Of a stretch of DNA of 64,000 bases, positions 8,867 through 18,391 are shown in pieces; position 1 is the stretch's first letter; each line of letters opens with the position of its first letter. The translations under genes were made by a program, and so were the position numbers. This DNA comes from DATCHW01 sp036508135 (GTDB taxonomy: Bacteria > Bacteroidota > Ignavibacteria > Tepidaquicellales > Tepidaquicellaceae). The notes beneath the pieces are model-generated. The model saw only the letters and a list, made by a program, of their open reading frames with translations. It did no database searches and was not told the origin of the DNA. The DNA lies in NCBI GenBank assembly GCA_036508135.1, contig DATCHW010000015.1:62001-126000 (forward strand). Direction: 5' to 3'.

Positions 8867-9148
8867 ATGCCAACGTACGAATATATCTGCCAGAATTGTC
8901 ATCATGAATTTGAGAAAATCCAATCAATAAAAGATGAGCCTTTAAAAAAATGTCCGAATTGTCATAAAGATTCGCTTAAAAAAGTTATCAGCGGTGGTGT
9001 AGGATTAATTTTCAAAGGCAGTGGGTTTTATATTACCGATTACAAGAATAAAGGAGCATCAGAAACCAAAAAGCACCCCACTATACAAAAAAGTTCGAAG
9101 AAAGAGACAAAGAGCTCAAAATCTAAATCCAGGAGTAAGGATACTTAG
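8867..9148 (+). CDS. FmdB-family zinc-ribbon protein
   Basis: Small protein (93 aa) with the FmdB regulatory-domain pattern: MPTYEYICQNC at the start, then two CxxC pairs (Cys8/Cys11 and Cys29/Cys32) that should bind one zinc. A GGVGLIFKGSGFYITDY segment typical of the family follows. The last 25 residues are Lys/Ser-rich. Function in this family is poorly known. It sits 10 nt after the tubulin-like gene and ends 4 nt from the convergent lptB stop. Confidence 0.85.
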   Translation: MPTYEYICQNCHHEFEKIQSIKDEPLKKCPNCHKDSLKKVISGGVGLIFKGSGFYITDYKNKGASETKKHPTIQKSSKKETKSSKSKSRSKDT

Positions 9149-9152
9149 TCTT

Positions 9153-9908
9153 TTATTTTTCATTACTCTTCGTAGTATAACGGTCTAAACTAAAGTTTTC
9201 GCCTAAATATAATTTTTTAACCATTTCATCTTCAGCCAATTCATTCGCAATACCGGAACGGAAAATTTTTCCTTCGATCAATATGTATGCACGGTCAACA
9301 ATAGAAAGTGTTTCGTGAACGTTATGGTCAGTAATAAGAACTCCGATATTTCTATTTTTTAAGTCTGCTACGAGTCTCATAATATCCTCAGAAGCTATAG
9401 GATCAATACCTGCAAATGGTTCATCGAGTAATATAAATTTTGGATCTGATGCAAGTGCACGTGCTATTTCTGTTCTTCTTCTTTCCCCTCCTGATAATAC
9501 GTATCCTTTAGAATCCTTTATATTCTGGATATTAAATTCTTTTAAAAGTTTTTCGCACTTATCATCCATTTCCTCTTTTTCTAAATCCATAAACTGCAAT
9601 ACGGAAAGAATATTTTCCCTTACAGTCATTTTTCTGAAAATAGATACTTCCTGAGGTAAATATCCTATCCCAAGTTTTGCTCGCTTGTACATTGGAAATT
9701 TAGTTATCACTTCACCATCGAGGTCTATTTCCCCTTCATCCTGTTTAATCATACCACATATCATATAGAATGTAGTCGTCTTTCCTGCACCGTTTGGACC
9801 TAACAAACCTACGATCTCACCTTGCTGAAGTTTAAGGGATACATTATTAACGACTGTCCGCTTTTTATATATCTTTACTAAATTAAGTGCTTTTAAAATA
9901 CTTTTCAT
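9153..9908 (-). CDS. lptB: LPS export ABC transporter ATPase
   Basis: ATPase of the LptBFG complex that extracts LPS from the inner membrane. Walker A is GPNGAGKT (residues 37-44), the signature is LSGGERRRTEIARAL, and Walker B is FILLDEPFAGIDP. The switch His is in LITDHNVHETL, which is a hallmark of LptB rather than generic ABC ATPases. The 251 aa length is normal. The start overlaps the pdxJ stop by 4 nt, suggesting translational coupling. The other lpt genes are not in the window. Confidence 0.93.
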   Translation of the reverse strand: MKSILKALNLVKIYKKRTVVNNVSLKLQQGEIVGLLGPNGAGKTTTFYMICGMIKQDEGEIDLDGEVITKFPMYKRAKLGIGYLPQEVSIFRKMTVRENILSVLQFMDLEKEEMDDKCEKLLKEFNIQNIKDSKGYVLSGGERRRTEIARALASDPKFILLDEPFAGIDPIASEDIMRLVADLKNRNIGVLITDHNVHETLSIVDRAYILIEGKIFRSGIANELAEDEMVKKLYLGENFSLDRYTTKSNEK

Positions 9909-10621
9909 ATTTTCCTTAAAATTCTAACCATATCTTCTACGGCTTTTGAAAGTCCCAAATATATCGCACGAGACATAATCGCGTGCCCTATGCTTACTTC
10001 TTGGATTTCTTCAATATTAAGGAATGGAAAAATGTTGTAATAATTTAATCCATGTCCGGCAGTTACAATAAGTCCCATTTCAGCACCCATTCTCGCTACG
10101 GCTCCAATCTTACTTAACTCATTTATTTGTTCTTTTTCATCTATTGCGTTTGCATATTTGCCGGTATGGATTTCAATAATATCTGCTCCTACTTCAATTG
10201 AATGATCAATATTCTCAGGAACAGGATCAATAAAAAGGCTAACGAGTATATCTTTAGAATGAAGCTCATTGATAACCCTTTCGAGTTTACTTCTATTTGA
10301 GTCAATATTCAAGCCGCCTTCAGTAGTTAATTCTTCTCTTTTTTCCGGAACGAGTGTTACCAGGTCAGGAAGTATTTCTTTAGCTATTCCAAGCATTTCA
10401 TCTGTAGGAGCCATTTCAAGATCAAATTTAGTTTTCACAACTTCACGAAGTAATCTTACATCCCGGTCGTTAATATGCCTTCTATCTTCTCTGAGATGGC
10501 ATACGATGCCCTCTGCGCCTGCTAATTCACTCATCCCTGCTGCAATCACCGGATCCGGTTCGATTTCGCCTCTTGCTTCTCTTAGAGTAGCAATATGGTC
10601 GATGTTGACACTTAATCTCAT
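9905..10621 (-). CDS. pdxJ: Pyridoxine 5'-phosphate synthase
   Basis: Condenses 1-deoxyxylulose-5-phosphate with 3-amino-2-oxopropyl phosphate in DXP-dependent vitamin B6 synthesis. The start MRLSVNIDHIATLREARG is diagnostic of PdxJ. VCHLREDRRHI, LEMAPTDEM, LVPEKREE and IEIHTGKYA follow in the usual order, and the phosphate-binding segment is VTAGHGLNY. The 238 aa length is normal. It overlaps lptB by 4 nt and follows the CPBP gene by 11 nt. Confidence 0.97.
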   Translation of the reverse strand: MRLSVNIDHIATLREARGEIEPDPVIAAGMSELAGAEGIVCHLREDRRHINDRDVRLLREVVKTKFDLEMAPTDEMLGIAKEILPDLVTLVPEKREELTTEGGLNIDSNRSKLERVINELHSKDILVSLFIDPVPENIDHSIEVGADIIEIHTGKYANAIDEKEQINELSKIGAVARMGAEMGLIVTAGHGLNYYNIFPFLNIEEIQEVSIGHAIMSRAIYLGLSKAVEDMVRILRKI

Positions 10622-10632
10622 TTTAAAATAAT

Positions 10633-11367
10633 TTAAAATATTTTGTAAAATTGAAAATTATACCTCAAAACAGATATAATATCTATACTTATCATTATAA
10701 TTGAATGTAAAATCCATGCATAGATGAACGAACCGCTCCTTAATGCCTGAATTCCAAGTATTATTCCCGCAAGAATAGAGCCAAATAATTCGAGTTCGGG
10801 TTTACCTTTGTGTAAAATAAAAAAAGGAATCATCTGGACAAAAACCGCATAATATCCTAGCTTTACTTTCAATCCGAAAAGCATATAACCTCTCCACAGG
10901 AATTCCCATCCAAGCATATAAATCAAAATACATATTTCATACAGAAACAGAAGTTGAAAATTTTCCCTGAGAGCAGGACCTCCCTGAGGATAAGTTTGCG
11001 CAAAAGATTCGGATGCAGAAACAATCCATAAAAGCGGTAACATAAAAAGATAAAAGATTAAAACAGTAAGAAACCCGAATTTTTTATCTCCGAATGTAAA
11101 ACCAAAATCAGAAAGCTGCTTCTTTAGAACAAATTTAACAGAAATTACTGAAACCAGAAACATCAGAAGCCCGTCGCTTACTAGCCAGTATATTCTTGAA
11201 TTAAGAAAATCCTTTCCAATAAATTTATAGTAAAAACTGACATTTGTTACGGTGAATGAAACAAAAAGAATTAAAGATATAGAGATAAATATATATGATG
11301 TTTTAAAATCAATTGTCCTGACTTCTTTTAATAATTTACTAAATTCTGTTTTAAAATAACCAAACAT
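10633..11367 (-). CDS. CPBP-family intramembrane protease homologue
   Basis: Membrane protein of 244 aa with about seven hydrophobic segments. It carries the CPBP (CAAX protease/bacteriocin-processing) motif as WEFLWRGYMLF, where most members have EExxxRG. The first glutamate is Trp here, while the second Glu and the Arg are kept. The other metal-ligand candidates are His in FILHKGKP and in AWILHSIIM. Substrate is unknown. It sits between the YbbR-like gene (3 nt away) and pdxJ (11 nt). Whether the variant motif is still catalytic is not clear. Confidence 0.75.
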   Translation of the reverse strand: MFGYFKTEFSKLLKEVRTIDFKTSYIFISISLILFVSFTVTNVSFYYKFIGKDFLNSRIYWLVSDGLLMFLVSVISVKFVLKKQLSDFGFTFGDKKFGFLTVLIFYLFMLPLLWIVSASESFAQTYPQGGPALRENFQLLFLYEICILIYMLGWEFLWRGYMLFGLKVKLGYYAVFVQMIPFFILHKGKPELELFGSILAGIILGIQALRSGSFIYAWILHSIIMISIDIISVLRYNFQFYKIF

Positions 11368-11370
11368 TTG

Positions 11371-12288
11371 TCAGTTCTTTCTTTTGATAATATACTGAAA
11401 TTTTTGCGGAGTAATATTTATGACTGTAAGATTTTCGGGAATCTCTATGTTTGGAATTACAGAACCGAGAGTATCTTTCTCAATCATTTCAAAATCAATA
11501 GAAATATTAAAATCTGAAGGAGAAATTTTCGTAAGCTGTTCTACCCCTCCCCGAAGTGAAATAGTCATATTCGGTGGTATAAGAAGAACTTCTTTATCAC
11601 CCGGAACATGATTAATTCTGATACTTAAATCTTCAAATTTCTTCTCCGCTGCTAATTCAATTTTGTATAATACTTTTACCATTTTCGGTTCGACCTTGAT
11701 CAAATTTCCTAGTGAATCGTCGAGTGAAATATCAACCGATAAATCAGAATTTATAGTTTTATAATTTTTTCTTTCCGTTGATATGAATTTAATTTTTGAT
11801 AATACTGAAGAAGCCCCTGTAACTTTTACGGTATCAGGTATGATTTTCGGACTTCCGACTATTTCATAACCTTCTTTTAAACTGACAGAAATGTTATTAC
11901 GGATTTTAATATATTTTGTCGCAATATTATCAAAATCGATACTTAAAGTATCCGGATATGCTCCCAAAATCGAAACATCAGTGGGAAGATTAATTTTTTC
12001 TCCGACTGTCTGCAGAATGCTTAATTTAATATTTTTCCTCGTCGAACTTAAATCAAGAGGATAATTTAAATTTTTTGAAAACCAAATCCCGAGTAAATCC
12101 CATCCTCTACCCCTTAAAACAATCTCAATTTCATTAGGCAGTTCTTCAGCAAGAGCCTGATTTTCTCTTAGTTTTACATCAAGTGGAATTGTAAGATTGA
12201 TGTTATATAAAAAATTAAGAGAAACGGATAACCACAAAAAAATGGCGAATAATACCGAATATATAATCAGAAATATCTGTTTTTTCAA
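11371..12288 (-). CDS. YbbR-like domain protein (CdaR-like)
   Basis: A single N-terminal membrane anchor (about residues 4-30, including FAIFLWLSVSL) precedes an extracytoplasmic region built of YbbR-type beta repeats. One repeat lies around 36-110. A second includes YEIVGSPKIIPDTVKVTGASS, which is typical of YbbR/CdaR, at about 150-175. In many bacteria YbbR proteins regulate the diadenylate cyclase CdaA encoded next door; no cdaA is adjacent here. The 305 aa length is in range. It lies 6 nt downstream of the GWxTD gene. Confidence 0.75.
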   Translation of the reverse strand: MKKQIFLIIYSVLFAIFLWLSVSLNFLYNINLTIPLDVKLRENQALAEELPNEIEIVLRGRGWDLLGIWFSKNLNYPLDLSSTRKNIKLSILQTVGEKINLPTDVSILGAYPDTLSIDFDNIATKYIKIRNNISVSLKEGYEIVGSPKIIPDTVKVTGASSVLSKIKFISTERKNYKTINSDLSVDISLDDSLGNLIKVEPKMVKVLYKIELAAEKKFEDLSIRINHVPGDKEVLLIPPNMTISLRGGVEQLTKISPSDFNISIDFEMIEKDTLGSVIPNIEIPENLTVINITPQKFQYIIKRKN

Positions 12289-12294
12289 AACCTT

Positions 12295-13686
12295 TTATTT
12301 CTTTAATTGTATTTTCCAGTTGTCATCCCTGAGCTCATTTCTTATAGTTGAATGAACTATTTCGTAAGTGCCTGAACCTGATACTTTTTCTATGAAGACA
12401 CAAATAGCCCCGCCTTGAATATCATCGAAATGCCAGATTTCATAACTTTTTGTTTCTGCTTCGTAAGGAAATCTCTCGATATCACTTGGTTTGCCATAGA
12501 TTACATATATTCTACCCCTGTCTGTTTTCCAACCCTCAGTGAATGATTGTTTAAAACTTAAATTTGCCTGAGAAACTTTTATCATATATTCCCTTTTAAA
12601 TTCATTTAAAGGGGTATTCGGATCGTTGTCTCGTTTTTTCCAGAAATTAAATAAATAATTTCTTTTTTCATCTAATGTTTTCAAACTTTCAAAATATTTT
12701 GTTTCTTCATCTTTCCTGAGATAAATCGATTTAGAATATTCGTCCAAAACCTGTTCTTCTTTCATCGTTGCATATTCACTTTTAAGAAAAGATGCATCAG
12801 CAAAGGAAGTTGTATCTGTAAATGTTTTATCACTATAGATAAAGAATTTCTTTTCTTGCTTAAGGTTATGAGATTTTAGTGTATCTGAAATATTTGTAAC
12901 AATATAATATGCTCCAGTAGGCAGGTTATCGAGTGAAAAAGATCCAAAATCAAGCATAGTTTCTGAAAACTTTTTGGGCTGTTTTTCTATTTTACGCACA
13001 ATTTCCCTCTTATCATTTTCCAATGTTGTATTTATCGTGAAAGCTGAAGAAATTATTTCCTGATTAAATCCGTAGATTTCATAATAGTAATATATCGAAT
13101 TCAGATTCATTCCAAACATAAGACTTGGGTTAGGAACCACTTCAATACCATATTTGTAGAAATAACTTGAGGTATCAGAAGACTTTGCAATGTAACTTGA
13201 TATTTCAATTCCGCTCAACATCGGTGTGTTATTCAATTCAGGTATAACAAACTCTATATTAATTGTACCATAGGTTGCAGTATCATTAAAATCTTTACCT
13301 GTTGCTGTAAGTTTATACTCACCGGGGATAATAGGAACATTCTTTTGGACAACAAGTCTTTTATAAAGATTCGCACCTGAAGTGTCATTTGTATTCGTTG
13401 GAATTTTGTTTAGAACACTATAAAATACTTCTTTTGTCGATTTATTTGTTATCACTAAATCAATAAGTCCCGCAGCTTCATAAGTACCGTTAGTGTATTC
13501 ATGTTTCAGTCCTTTCTGATAAAAGGAGCAATAAACTTCAAGAATATATTTCCCTCCATATTTAAATAATGTATAATCAGTAGAAAATTCAAATCTACTG
13601 TTAGAGTGTGCTTTTATGGAAAAAATTAATATTAATAATAATATAAAAATGAAGTTGCGTTTGCCTGATTTCAGTATAGTTTTCAT
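12295..13686 (-). CDS. GWxTD domain-containing secreted protein
   Basis: The signal peptide covers about residues 1-28 (FIFILLLILIFSIKAHS). A long beta-rich region and a charged helical stretch around 300-370 follow, then the C-terminal GWxTD domain. It starts at GWKTDRGRIYVIYGKP (385-400), followed by YEIWHF. The domain is common in Ignavibacteria and relatives and its function is unknown. It is the first gene of a tight - strand run (GWxTD, YbbR, CPBP, pdxJ, lptB). A terminator hairpin separates it from the PorV-like gene upstream. Confidence 0.8.
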   Translation of the reverse strand: MKTILKSGKRNFIFILLLILIFSIKAHSNSRFEFSTDYTLFKYGGKYILEVYCSFYQKGLKHEYTNGTYEAAGLIDLVITNKSTKEVFYSVLNKIPTNTNDTSGANLYKRLVVQKNVPIIPGEYKLTATGKDFNDTATYGTINIEFVIPELNNTPMLSGIEISSYIAKSSDTSSYFYKYGIEVVPNPSLMFGMNLNSIYYYYEIYGFNQEIISSAFTINTTLENDKREIVRKIEKQPKKFSETMLDFGSFSLDNLPTGAYYIVTNISDTLKSHNLKQEKKFFIYSDKTFTDTTSFADASFLKSEYATMKEEQVLDEYSKSIYLRKDEETKYFESLKTLDEKRNYLFNFWKKRDNDPNTPLNEFKREYMIKVSQANLSFKQSFTEGWKTDRGRIYVIYGKPSDIERFPYEAETKSYEIWHFDDIQGGAICVFIEKVSGSGTYEIVHSTIRNELRDDNWKIQLKK

Positions 13687-13708
13687 AATGCATTAAAAAT
13701 AAATAAGA

Positions 13709-13745
13709 AAAGGTAATCACAATCAAAAAGATTGTGATTACCTTT
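13709..13745 (-). terminator. Strong intrinsic terminator after the PorV-like gene
   Basis: A perfect 16-bp stem, 13709-13724 against 13730-13745, with a 5-nt A loop (T on the - strand). A T-rich stretch follows on the - strand. It ends the PorV-like transcript and insulates the GWxTD operon. Confidence 0.85.
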
Positions 13746-13769
13746 CAAAATAGTAAAATTAATTAAATT

Positions 13770-14804
13770 TTAAAATCCTACATTTAGAGTAAAGAACTGG
13801 TTTGTTGTATTAAACGCAGATTCATTTACTATTCTGTATGCATAGTCGAATCCTAAAGTTATACCACCTAAAGGATACCTTAAACCTGCACCAAATGTAG
13901 GTCCGAATAAAGATTCATTACTTTGTTTATCTGCAAAAATGCTCACTGCACCTCTCAGGTAGAAAAAATTCTTATAGCTATATTCCAAACCGAATCTGTA
14001 TTCGTCGCTTGAGAAGCTTGAATTCTGGAATGCGGCAGAAATATTAACAAAATTATCTTTTCCAAGTTTTGGTGCAAAACCTACGCCAATTTCAAGATTG
14101 GTCGGCAGGTCAAAGCTTTGAAGTATTACTCTTTGTGTTGTTTTTTGACCGTTAATTTCGAATGTCCTGTCAAGACCGGCACCATTGAATGTCAAAGAAG
14201 GTCCCAGGTTCTTAAGTACGATTCCAAAAGATAATCCAGTTTTACCTCCGGTATATTGGATACCAAAATCAAATCCGAATCCTGTTGCGGAAACAGAAGC
14301 AACGCTTTCGTTTATGATTTTTACATTTGCTCCGAAACGGATTCTGTCAGTCATTTGTCTGGCAATTCCGAGGTTAGCAATAATGTATGTAGGTTTAAAA
14401 ACAACGCCGGTACCTTCGGGTTGTATTTCCGAAGTTTCATTTATCTCACCGATATTGAAAGATTTGATGGAAATACCAAGAACGCCTAAGTTGCCAAGTT
14501 TAGCAATACCTCCCAGGTATTCCATCTTCATATCGGCGAAATAATTCATATGGGAAAACATCACTTCGCCAGTCTTAGTGGAAAGTGCTGAGAGCCCTGC
14601 AGGATTCCAATACATCGACTCTATACCGCTGATGGTGGATAAGTTCGATCCCGAAAGGGATGTACCTATCGAACCAACGGGTATAAGCAGTTCCGGTGCG
14701 GCAGAAGTTCCGAGTTTATTCCTCGGTCCGCCAAATCCCGTATTAGTGACGAACGCCGCTACTAATAAGATTGTTAAAAATATTTTTATATTTGTTAAAT
14801 TCAT
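13770..14804 (-). CDS. PorV/PorQ-family outer membrane protein
   Basis: Outer-membrane beta-barrel of the PorV/PorQ (UPF0164) family, which includes the type IX secretion shuttle PorV. The signal peptide covers about residues 1-25. The family hallmark near the N-terminus, GIESMYWNPAGLSAL, follows ELLIPVGSIGTSLSG. Alternating hydrophobic strands continue to a C-terminal FFTLNVGF that ends in Phe, as outer-membrane barrels do. The 344 aa length is usual. An AAGGAG site lies upstream of the start. Which paralogue (PorV, PorQ or other) cannot be said. Confidence 0.82.
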   Translation of the reverse strand: MNLTNIKIFLTILLVAAFVTNTGFGGPRNKLGTSAAPELLIPVGSIGTSLSGSNLSTISGIESMYWNPAGLSALSTKTGEVMFSHMNYFADMKMEYLGGIAKLGNLGVLGISIKSFNIGEINETSEIQPEGTGVVFKPTYIIANLGIARQMTDRIRFGANVKIINESVASVSATGFGFDFGIQYTGGKTGLSFGIVLKNLGPSLTFNGAGLDRTFEINGQKTTQRVILQSFDLPTNLEIGVGFAPKLGKDNFVNISAAFQNSSFSSDEYRFGLEYSYKNFFYLRGAVSIFADKQSNESLFGPTFGAGLRYPLGGITLGFDYAYRIVNESAFNTTNQFFTLNVGF

Positions 14805-14837
14805 TTGTCCTTTTTCTCCTTACTTTTTTGGTTAAAC

Positions 14838-14859
14838 CCGCCGGCAAAAACACCGGCGG
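14838..14859 (-). terminator. GC-rich hairpin between the large secreted protein gene and the PorV-like gene
   Basis: CCGCCGG at 14838-14844 pairs perfectly with CCGGCGG at 14853-14859, with an 8-nt loop. The T-run on the - strand is short (GGGTTTAACC), so it may be only a partial terminator that lowers PorV-like expression relative to the upstream gene. Confidence 0.5.
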
Positions 14860-14874
14860 ATTTTCAAATTAATT

Positions 14875-17800
14875 TTAGAAATTAATTCTTTCTTGAGCCG
14901 TAAACACAACTATCTTTAGTACTTTCTGACCTATTCCCGGTGCATCAATAAGAGCCACATAAATTCCGGAAGCGACCGGTACCCTGTCCTGATTCTGCAG
15001 GTTCCACTCAGCCGTACTGGAATTACTAAGCGTAGAGCCCTTTGTTTTCGTTATTGTCTTCATCAAGTCTCCGCTTAAAGTATAGAGCTTTATCGTACAT
15101 TCAAGCGGTAAATTTGTGAATGTCACAAATTTATCAACAGATCCTCTGTCTAAAGTACTATATCCGTAATAAGGATTCGGAACAACATTTATTTTATCCA
15201 TTGCATTCTTAGCAAGAGTTGGATCTCCATATAGTGGAGCCATAGTCGTGAATTCATAGAAGAAAGGATTTGTGGACCCGTTGTAATAATACGGCCTTTG
15301 TGTAGCATAAGGATAAATGAAGAATTCGTCTCCTACTGTGAAGGTACTCGAAGAATTAATAAGTTTCGGACACCAAACATACATTATATCATAATTAGTT
15401 GATAAGAACAAACCTAATGTTTTTGTTGTATCTTTATAAACTAAATCCCAGTTTACATTATCTGAATAACTCGAATTAAAGATATAGAGATACTCATTAC
15501 TGCCTGAACTATCAGCCGTTGGACCGAATTTACCGTCTATCAAACCGTATGGTTTGGGTCTGTTCGTTTCTATGAAAGCGCAGTTTAGCTGCCTTTCGGA
15601 AGCTGTGCTGTCATTAGGATCGATTTCATAGACCTTAAACGGAACTTCCCGTTTATCCTGATAAATAAACCAGTTGTTAAGATTTTTCCTTCTTACAATA
15701 TAAGGTATATACGAAGGATCCGCAACAGAATCAGCTGTATTAGCTAAGTATCTGTATGCGTCCTGACCATTTCCATATCCGGTATATTTAATTTTTACCA
15801 CTCTTAATTGGTTTGGTTTTAATTTCGATTCTTTTCCATTAAATACCAAGGTTGTCGGATAAGTTAATGACATAGAAATCGACTGGAATTTTGCGACAGT
15901 ATTATTAACGAATGCGTTATTAGTAGAGCCTTCAATAAATCTGTTCTGCGCAGGTGAATATTCCCATCCGTATCTGCGTGTTTGTATACTATCCGTTGGA
16001 AGTGTTGGATCTTTTACCACCCCGACATTGCCATCATAATTTGACAAATAGCGAAGTTTTAATAAATCAAAGAATACTCCGTCGTATGTTCTCGAGGAAT
16101 CATCAACTGTCGGTTTATAATTGACCCATTTTAGACCTGTTCTTAACGTATCATAATTTGTTAATCCTGTCTTTTTTCTCATAATTTTATAAGTTGTGTC
16201 GAAAGAAAACTCAACCCTGTAAGTTGCATTTTGCAGCAGGTCCTGGTTTCTGATTATCGGACACAATCCGAGGTCTCTCACCGGAAAATTCAGGTCTAAC
16301 GTATCTCCGTTTTTCATAGAGTAAAGAGTACCTGCCGGAGGTGCGATTGGTCTTATCTTCATAATTGCTGATCCGACCGAATTCCTGATAAGTTTGAATC
16401 CTCTTCTGAGATGTGTAGATGTGCTGACAGCATACGCAACAACTGCAAACTGATATTCCTGTCCATAAACAAATTTTGACTCACCGCTGTAGTTATTTCC
16501 GAATTGGGTTTGAGTGAGAGTTATATTTCTCGAAATTCCTTTATTCGGGAATCCTGCCGGAGTAGACATTTTGTATGGAGGACAAATCGGGAATGGCGCA
16601 TAAGTGCCTTCATAAGTTGAGAAAGTATCAATTACAACCCCGATATTATCGTTTTTATCAAATATATCGATTAATCTGACTCCTGTTGGATCGATTGTTT
16701 CCGGTTTTGTAAAGTCCGGAAGAGAATTTGCAAATTTATTTATTTCATATACTTCGTATCCTTGGAATACATAAATATTAGAATCTTGTGGAGTAAAAAA
16801 TATTGAGTCCCAATATTTATAAGGCTCAGAAATATCTCCCCAGTTAAGAACTATATTGCATTTTCCGTTTGCCGTAGGTTCAAAAGTATAGTTCACAACC
16901 GGTGCCGGAGGAGGCGGTGTAACGTTAAAATTGTTATCATAAATTATTTGAGCTGTGCTACTCAGTCTTTTCAATTTTGTAACTGAATTCACGTTGCTCG
17001 AACCTCTTGCCACAAATTGTGCCAATACGATATTCTGAGTATCTCCGGGGCTGACAACGAAATTATCACTACCTGAACTGAATATAAACCTTCTATCACC
17101 TACTGGGTTGGTGAGAAGCGGTGTGCCGGTTGTATCTCTGCCGCAATTTTGCAGAGAACCTTTGAATTCAGTCCAACCAGTATTTGATTCCGGATCTCCG
17201 GGATAGCAGAATTTTGTCTTTTTGAAAGGAGACTGAGTAGGATCCATAAATATAGATGAATCATTCTTCACACCTGTTAAGTTTAAGTAAGCAGGATATG
17301 GTGTACCATTTGGGTCCGTTTCGCAAGGGGGCGGAGAGTTACCATTATTTGTGAAAAATGTAAAAGAAGTCAAACCTAAATATCTTCCATTGATTCTATC
17401 ATAAGGACTTTTAAAATAGTCCATACCGAAAGCAGGAGGTGCTGCACCATATATCGGATCATTATCATCGCCATTATAACAGAATCCCAGGTATTGAGAA
17501 GTATCGCAGCCTATATAATCATCGTTAGCTTCTCCTAAGTCCGGGTCAACTATGACTCCCATATAAGTTCTTCTCCAGGCGCTATCACCTTTATTGATAA
17601 CGACCCAGTTTATGAACTGTAAATCTTCAAGTCCGGGTAATGTGTAAGACCATGAGGTCCAATGTACTTCTGCAAAAAGTATCGGATCGGTAACTCCGCC
17701 TCCGAATCCTTCACCCGGGTTTCTTTCAGATACCATTGCATCAGACATACATTCAAAAATTGTCTGACCTGCATTAATCTGACCGGGAAGATCAATACCA

Positions 17801-18342
17801 TCATCCCACTGACCATTTTTATTAACATCTGCATAAGGTGCACCATAAGGGATCATCAAGCCCCAATTAGCATAATCTGGATTGTTATTTGCGTTATCCC
17901 CTGATCTAACAGTGTACATTTTAAATTTTGTATCATTATCCAATGTAGGTTTTCCGCCTACAGATTTTATGGCACTCGGGGCATATTCGCCCTTATAAGA
18001 TGCCATGACCTGAGCCATTTTTGGACCGTTTGCAGTCCCGATATAACATCCGATACTTAAACCTGCTGTAAAGCAAGCAGTTTTACCGGAACCTTTAGGC
18101 CAGATAAGTCCCGCAAGATTACCGGATGTTGTATTTTGATCAAAAATACCGGTATTCTGGAAAAATGCATCTACGTTGTTGGCATTCAATCTTATTCTCT
18201 GTATCACGACAGTATTTGGAGATTGTGCAAATTGGAATGGATTTCCATTATTGCCGCCGTTACGGGGTTTTGAATAGCCGAGCGAAGAGCATATTAATAC
18301 CAGTATCGCTACTTTTAATAATATTTTAAATTTCATTTTCAA
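14875..18342 (-). CDS. Very large secreted protein with FlgD/sorting-type C-terminal domain
   Basis: An 1155 aa protein with a signal peptide (about residues 1-24), then a long Asn/Asp/Pro-rich region without a family I recognise. It ends in a C-terminal immunoglobulin-like domain with VVPNPYYGYS, IKLYTLSGDLMKTI and VASGIYVALIDAPG. This arrangement is common in Ignavibacteria-type sorted or surface proteins. The gene follows the TonB receptor by 49 nt and precedes the PorV-like gene. The three probably form one surface system, perhaps a receptor, a secreted/surface partner and a barrel. Substrate unknown. Confidence 0.7.
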   Translation of the reverse strand: MKMKFKILLKVAILVLICSSLGYSKPRNGGNNGNPFQFAQSPNTVVIQRIRLNANNVDAFFQNTGIFDQNTTSGNLAGLIWPKGSGKTACFTAGLSIGCYIGTANGPKMAQVMASYKGEYAPSAIKSVGGKPTLDNDTKFKMYTVRSGDNANNNPDYANWGLMIPYGAPYADVNKNGQWDDGIDLPGQINAGQTIFECMSDAMVSERNPGEGFGGGVTDPILFAEVHWTSWSYTLPGLEDLQFINWVVINKGDSAWRRTYMGVIVDPDLGEANDDYIGCDTSQYLGFCYNGDDNDPIYGAAPPAFGMDYFKSPYDRINGRYLGLTSFTFFTNNGNSPPPCETDPNGTPYPAYLNLTGVKNDSSIFMDPTQSPFKKTKFCYPGDPESNTGWTEFKGSLQNCGRDTTGTPLLTNPVGDRRFIFSSGSDNFVVSPGDTQNIVLAQFVARGSSNVNSVTKLKRLSSTAQIIYDNNFNVTPPPPAPVVNYTFEPTANGKCNIVLNWGDISEPYKYWDSIFFTPQDSNIYVFQGYEVYEINKFANSLPDFTKPETIDPTGVRLIDIFDKNDNIGVVIDTFSTYEGTYAPFPICPPYKMSTPAGFPNKGISRNITLTQTQFGNNYSGESKFVYGQEYQFAVVAYAVSTSTHLRRGFKLIRNSVGSAIMKIRPIAPPAGTLYSMKNGDTLDLNFPVRDLGLCPIIRNQDLLQNATYRVEFSFDTTYKIMRKKTGLTNYDTLRTGLKWVNYKPTVDDSSRTYDGVFFDLLKLRYLSNYDGNVGVVKDPTLPTDSIQTRRYGWEYSPAQNRFIEGSTNNAFVNNTVAKFQSISMSLTYPTTLVFNGKESKLKPNQLRVVKIKYTGYGNGQDAYRYLANTADSVADPSYIPYIVRRKNLNNWFIYQDKREVPFKVYEIDPNDSTASERQLNCAFIETNRPKPYGLIDGKFGPTADSSGSNEYLYIFNSSYSDNVNWDLVYKDTTKTLGLFLSTNYDIMYVWCPKLINSSSTFTVGDEFFIYPYATQRPYYYNGSTNPFFYEFTTMAPLYGDPTLAKNAMDKINVVPNPYYGYSTLDRGSVDKFVTFTNLPLECTIKLYTLSGDLMKTITKTKGSTLSNSSTAEWNLQNQDRVPVASGIYVALIDAPGIGQKVLKIVVFTAQERINF

Positions 18343-18391
18343 CTTTGCAATTTGTTTAGAAAAAATTAATTCAAATTTAAGCTTGGCAAAA

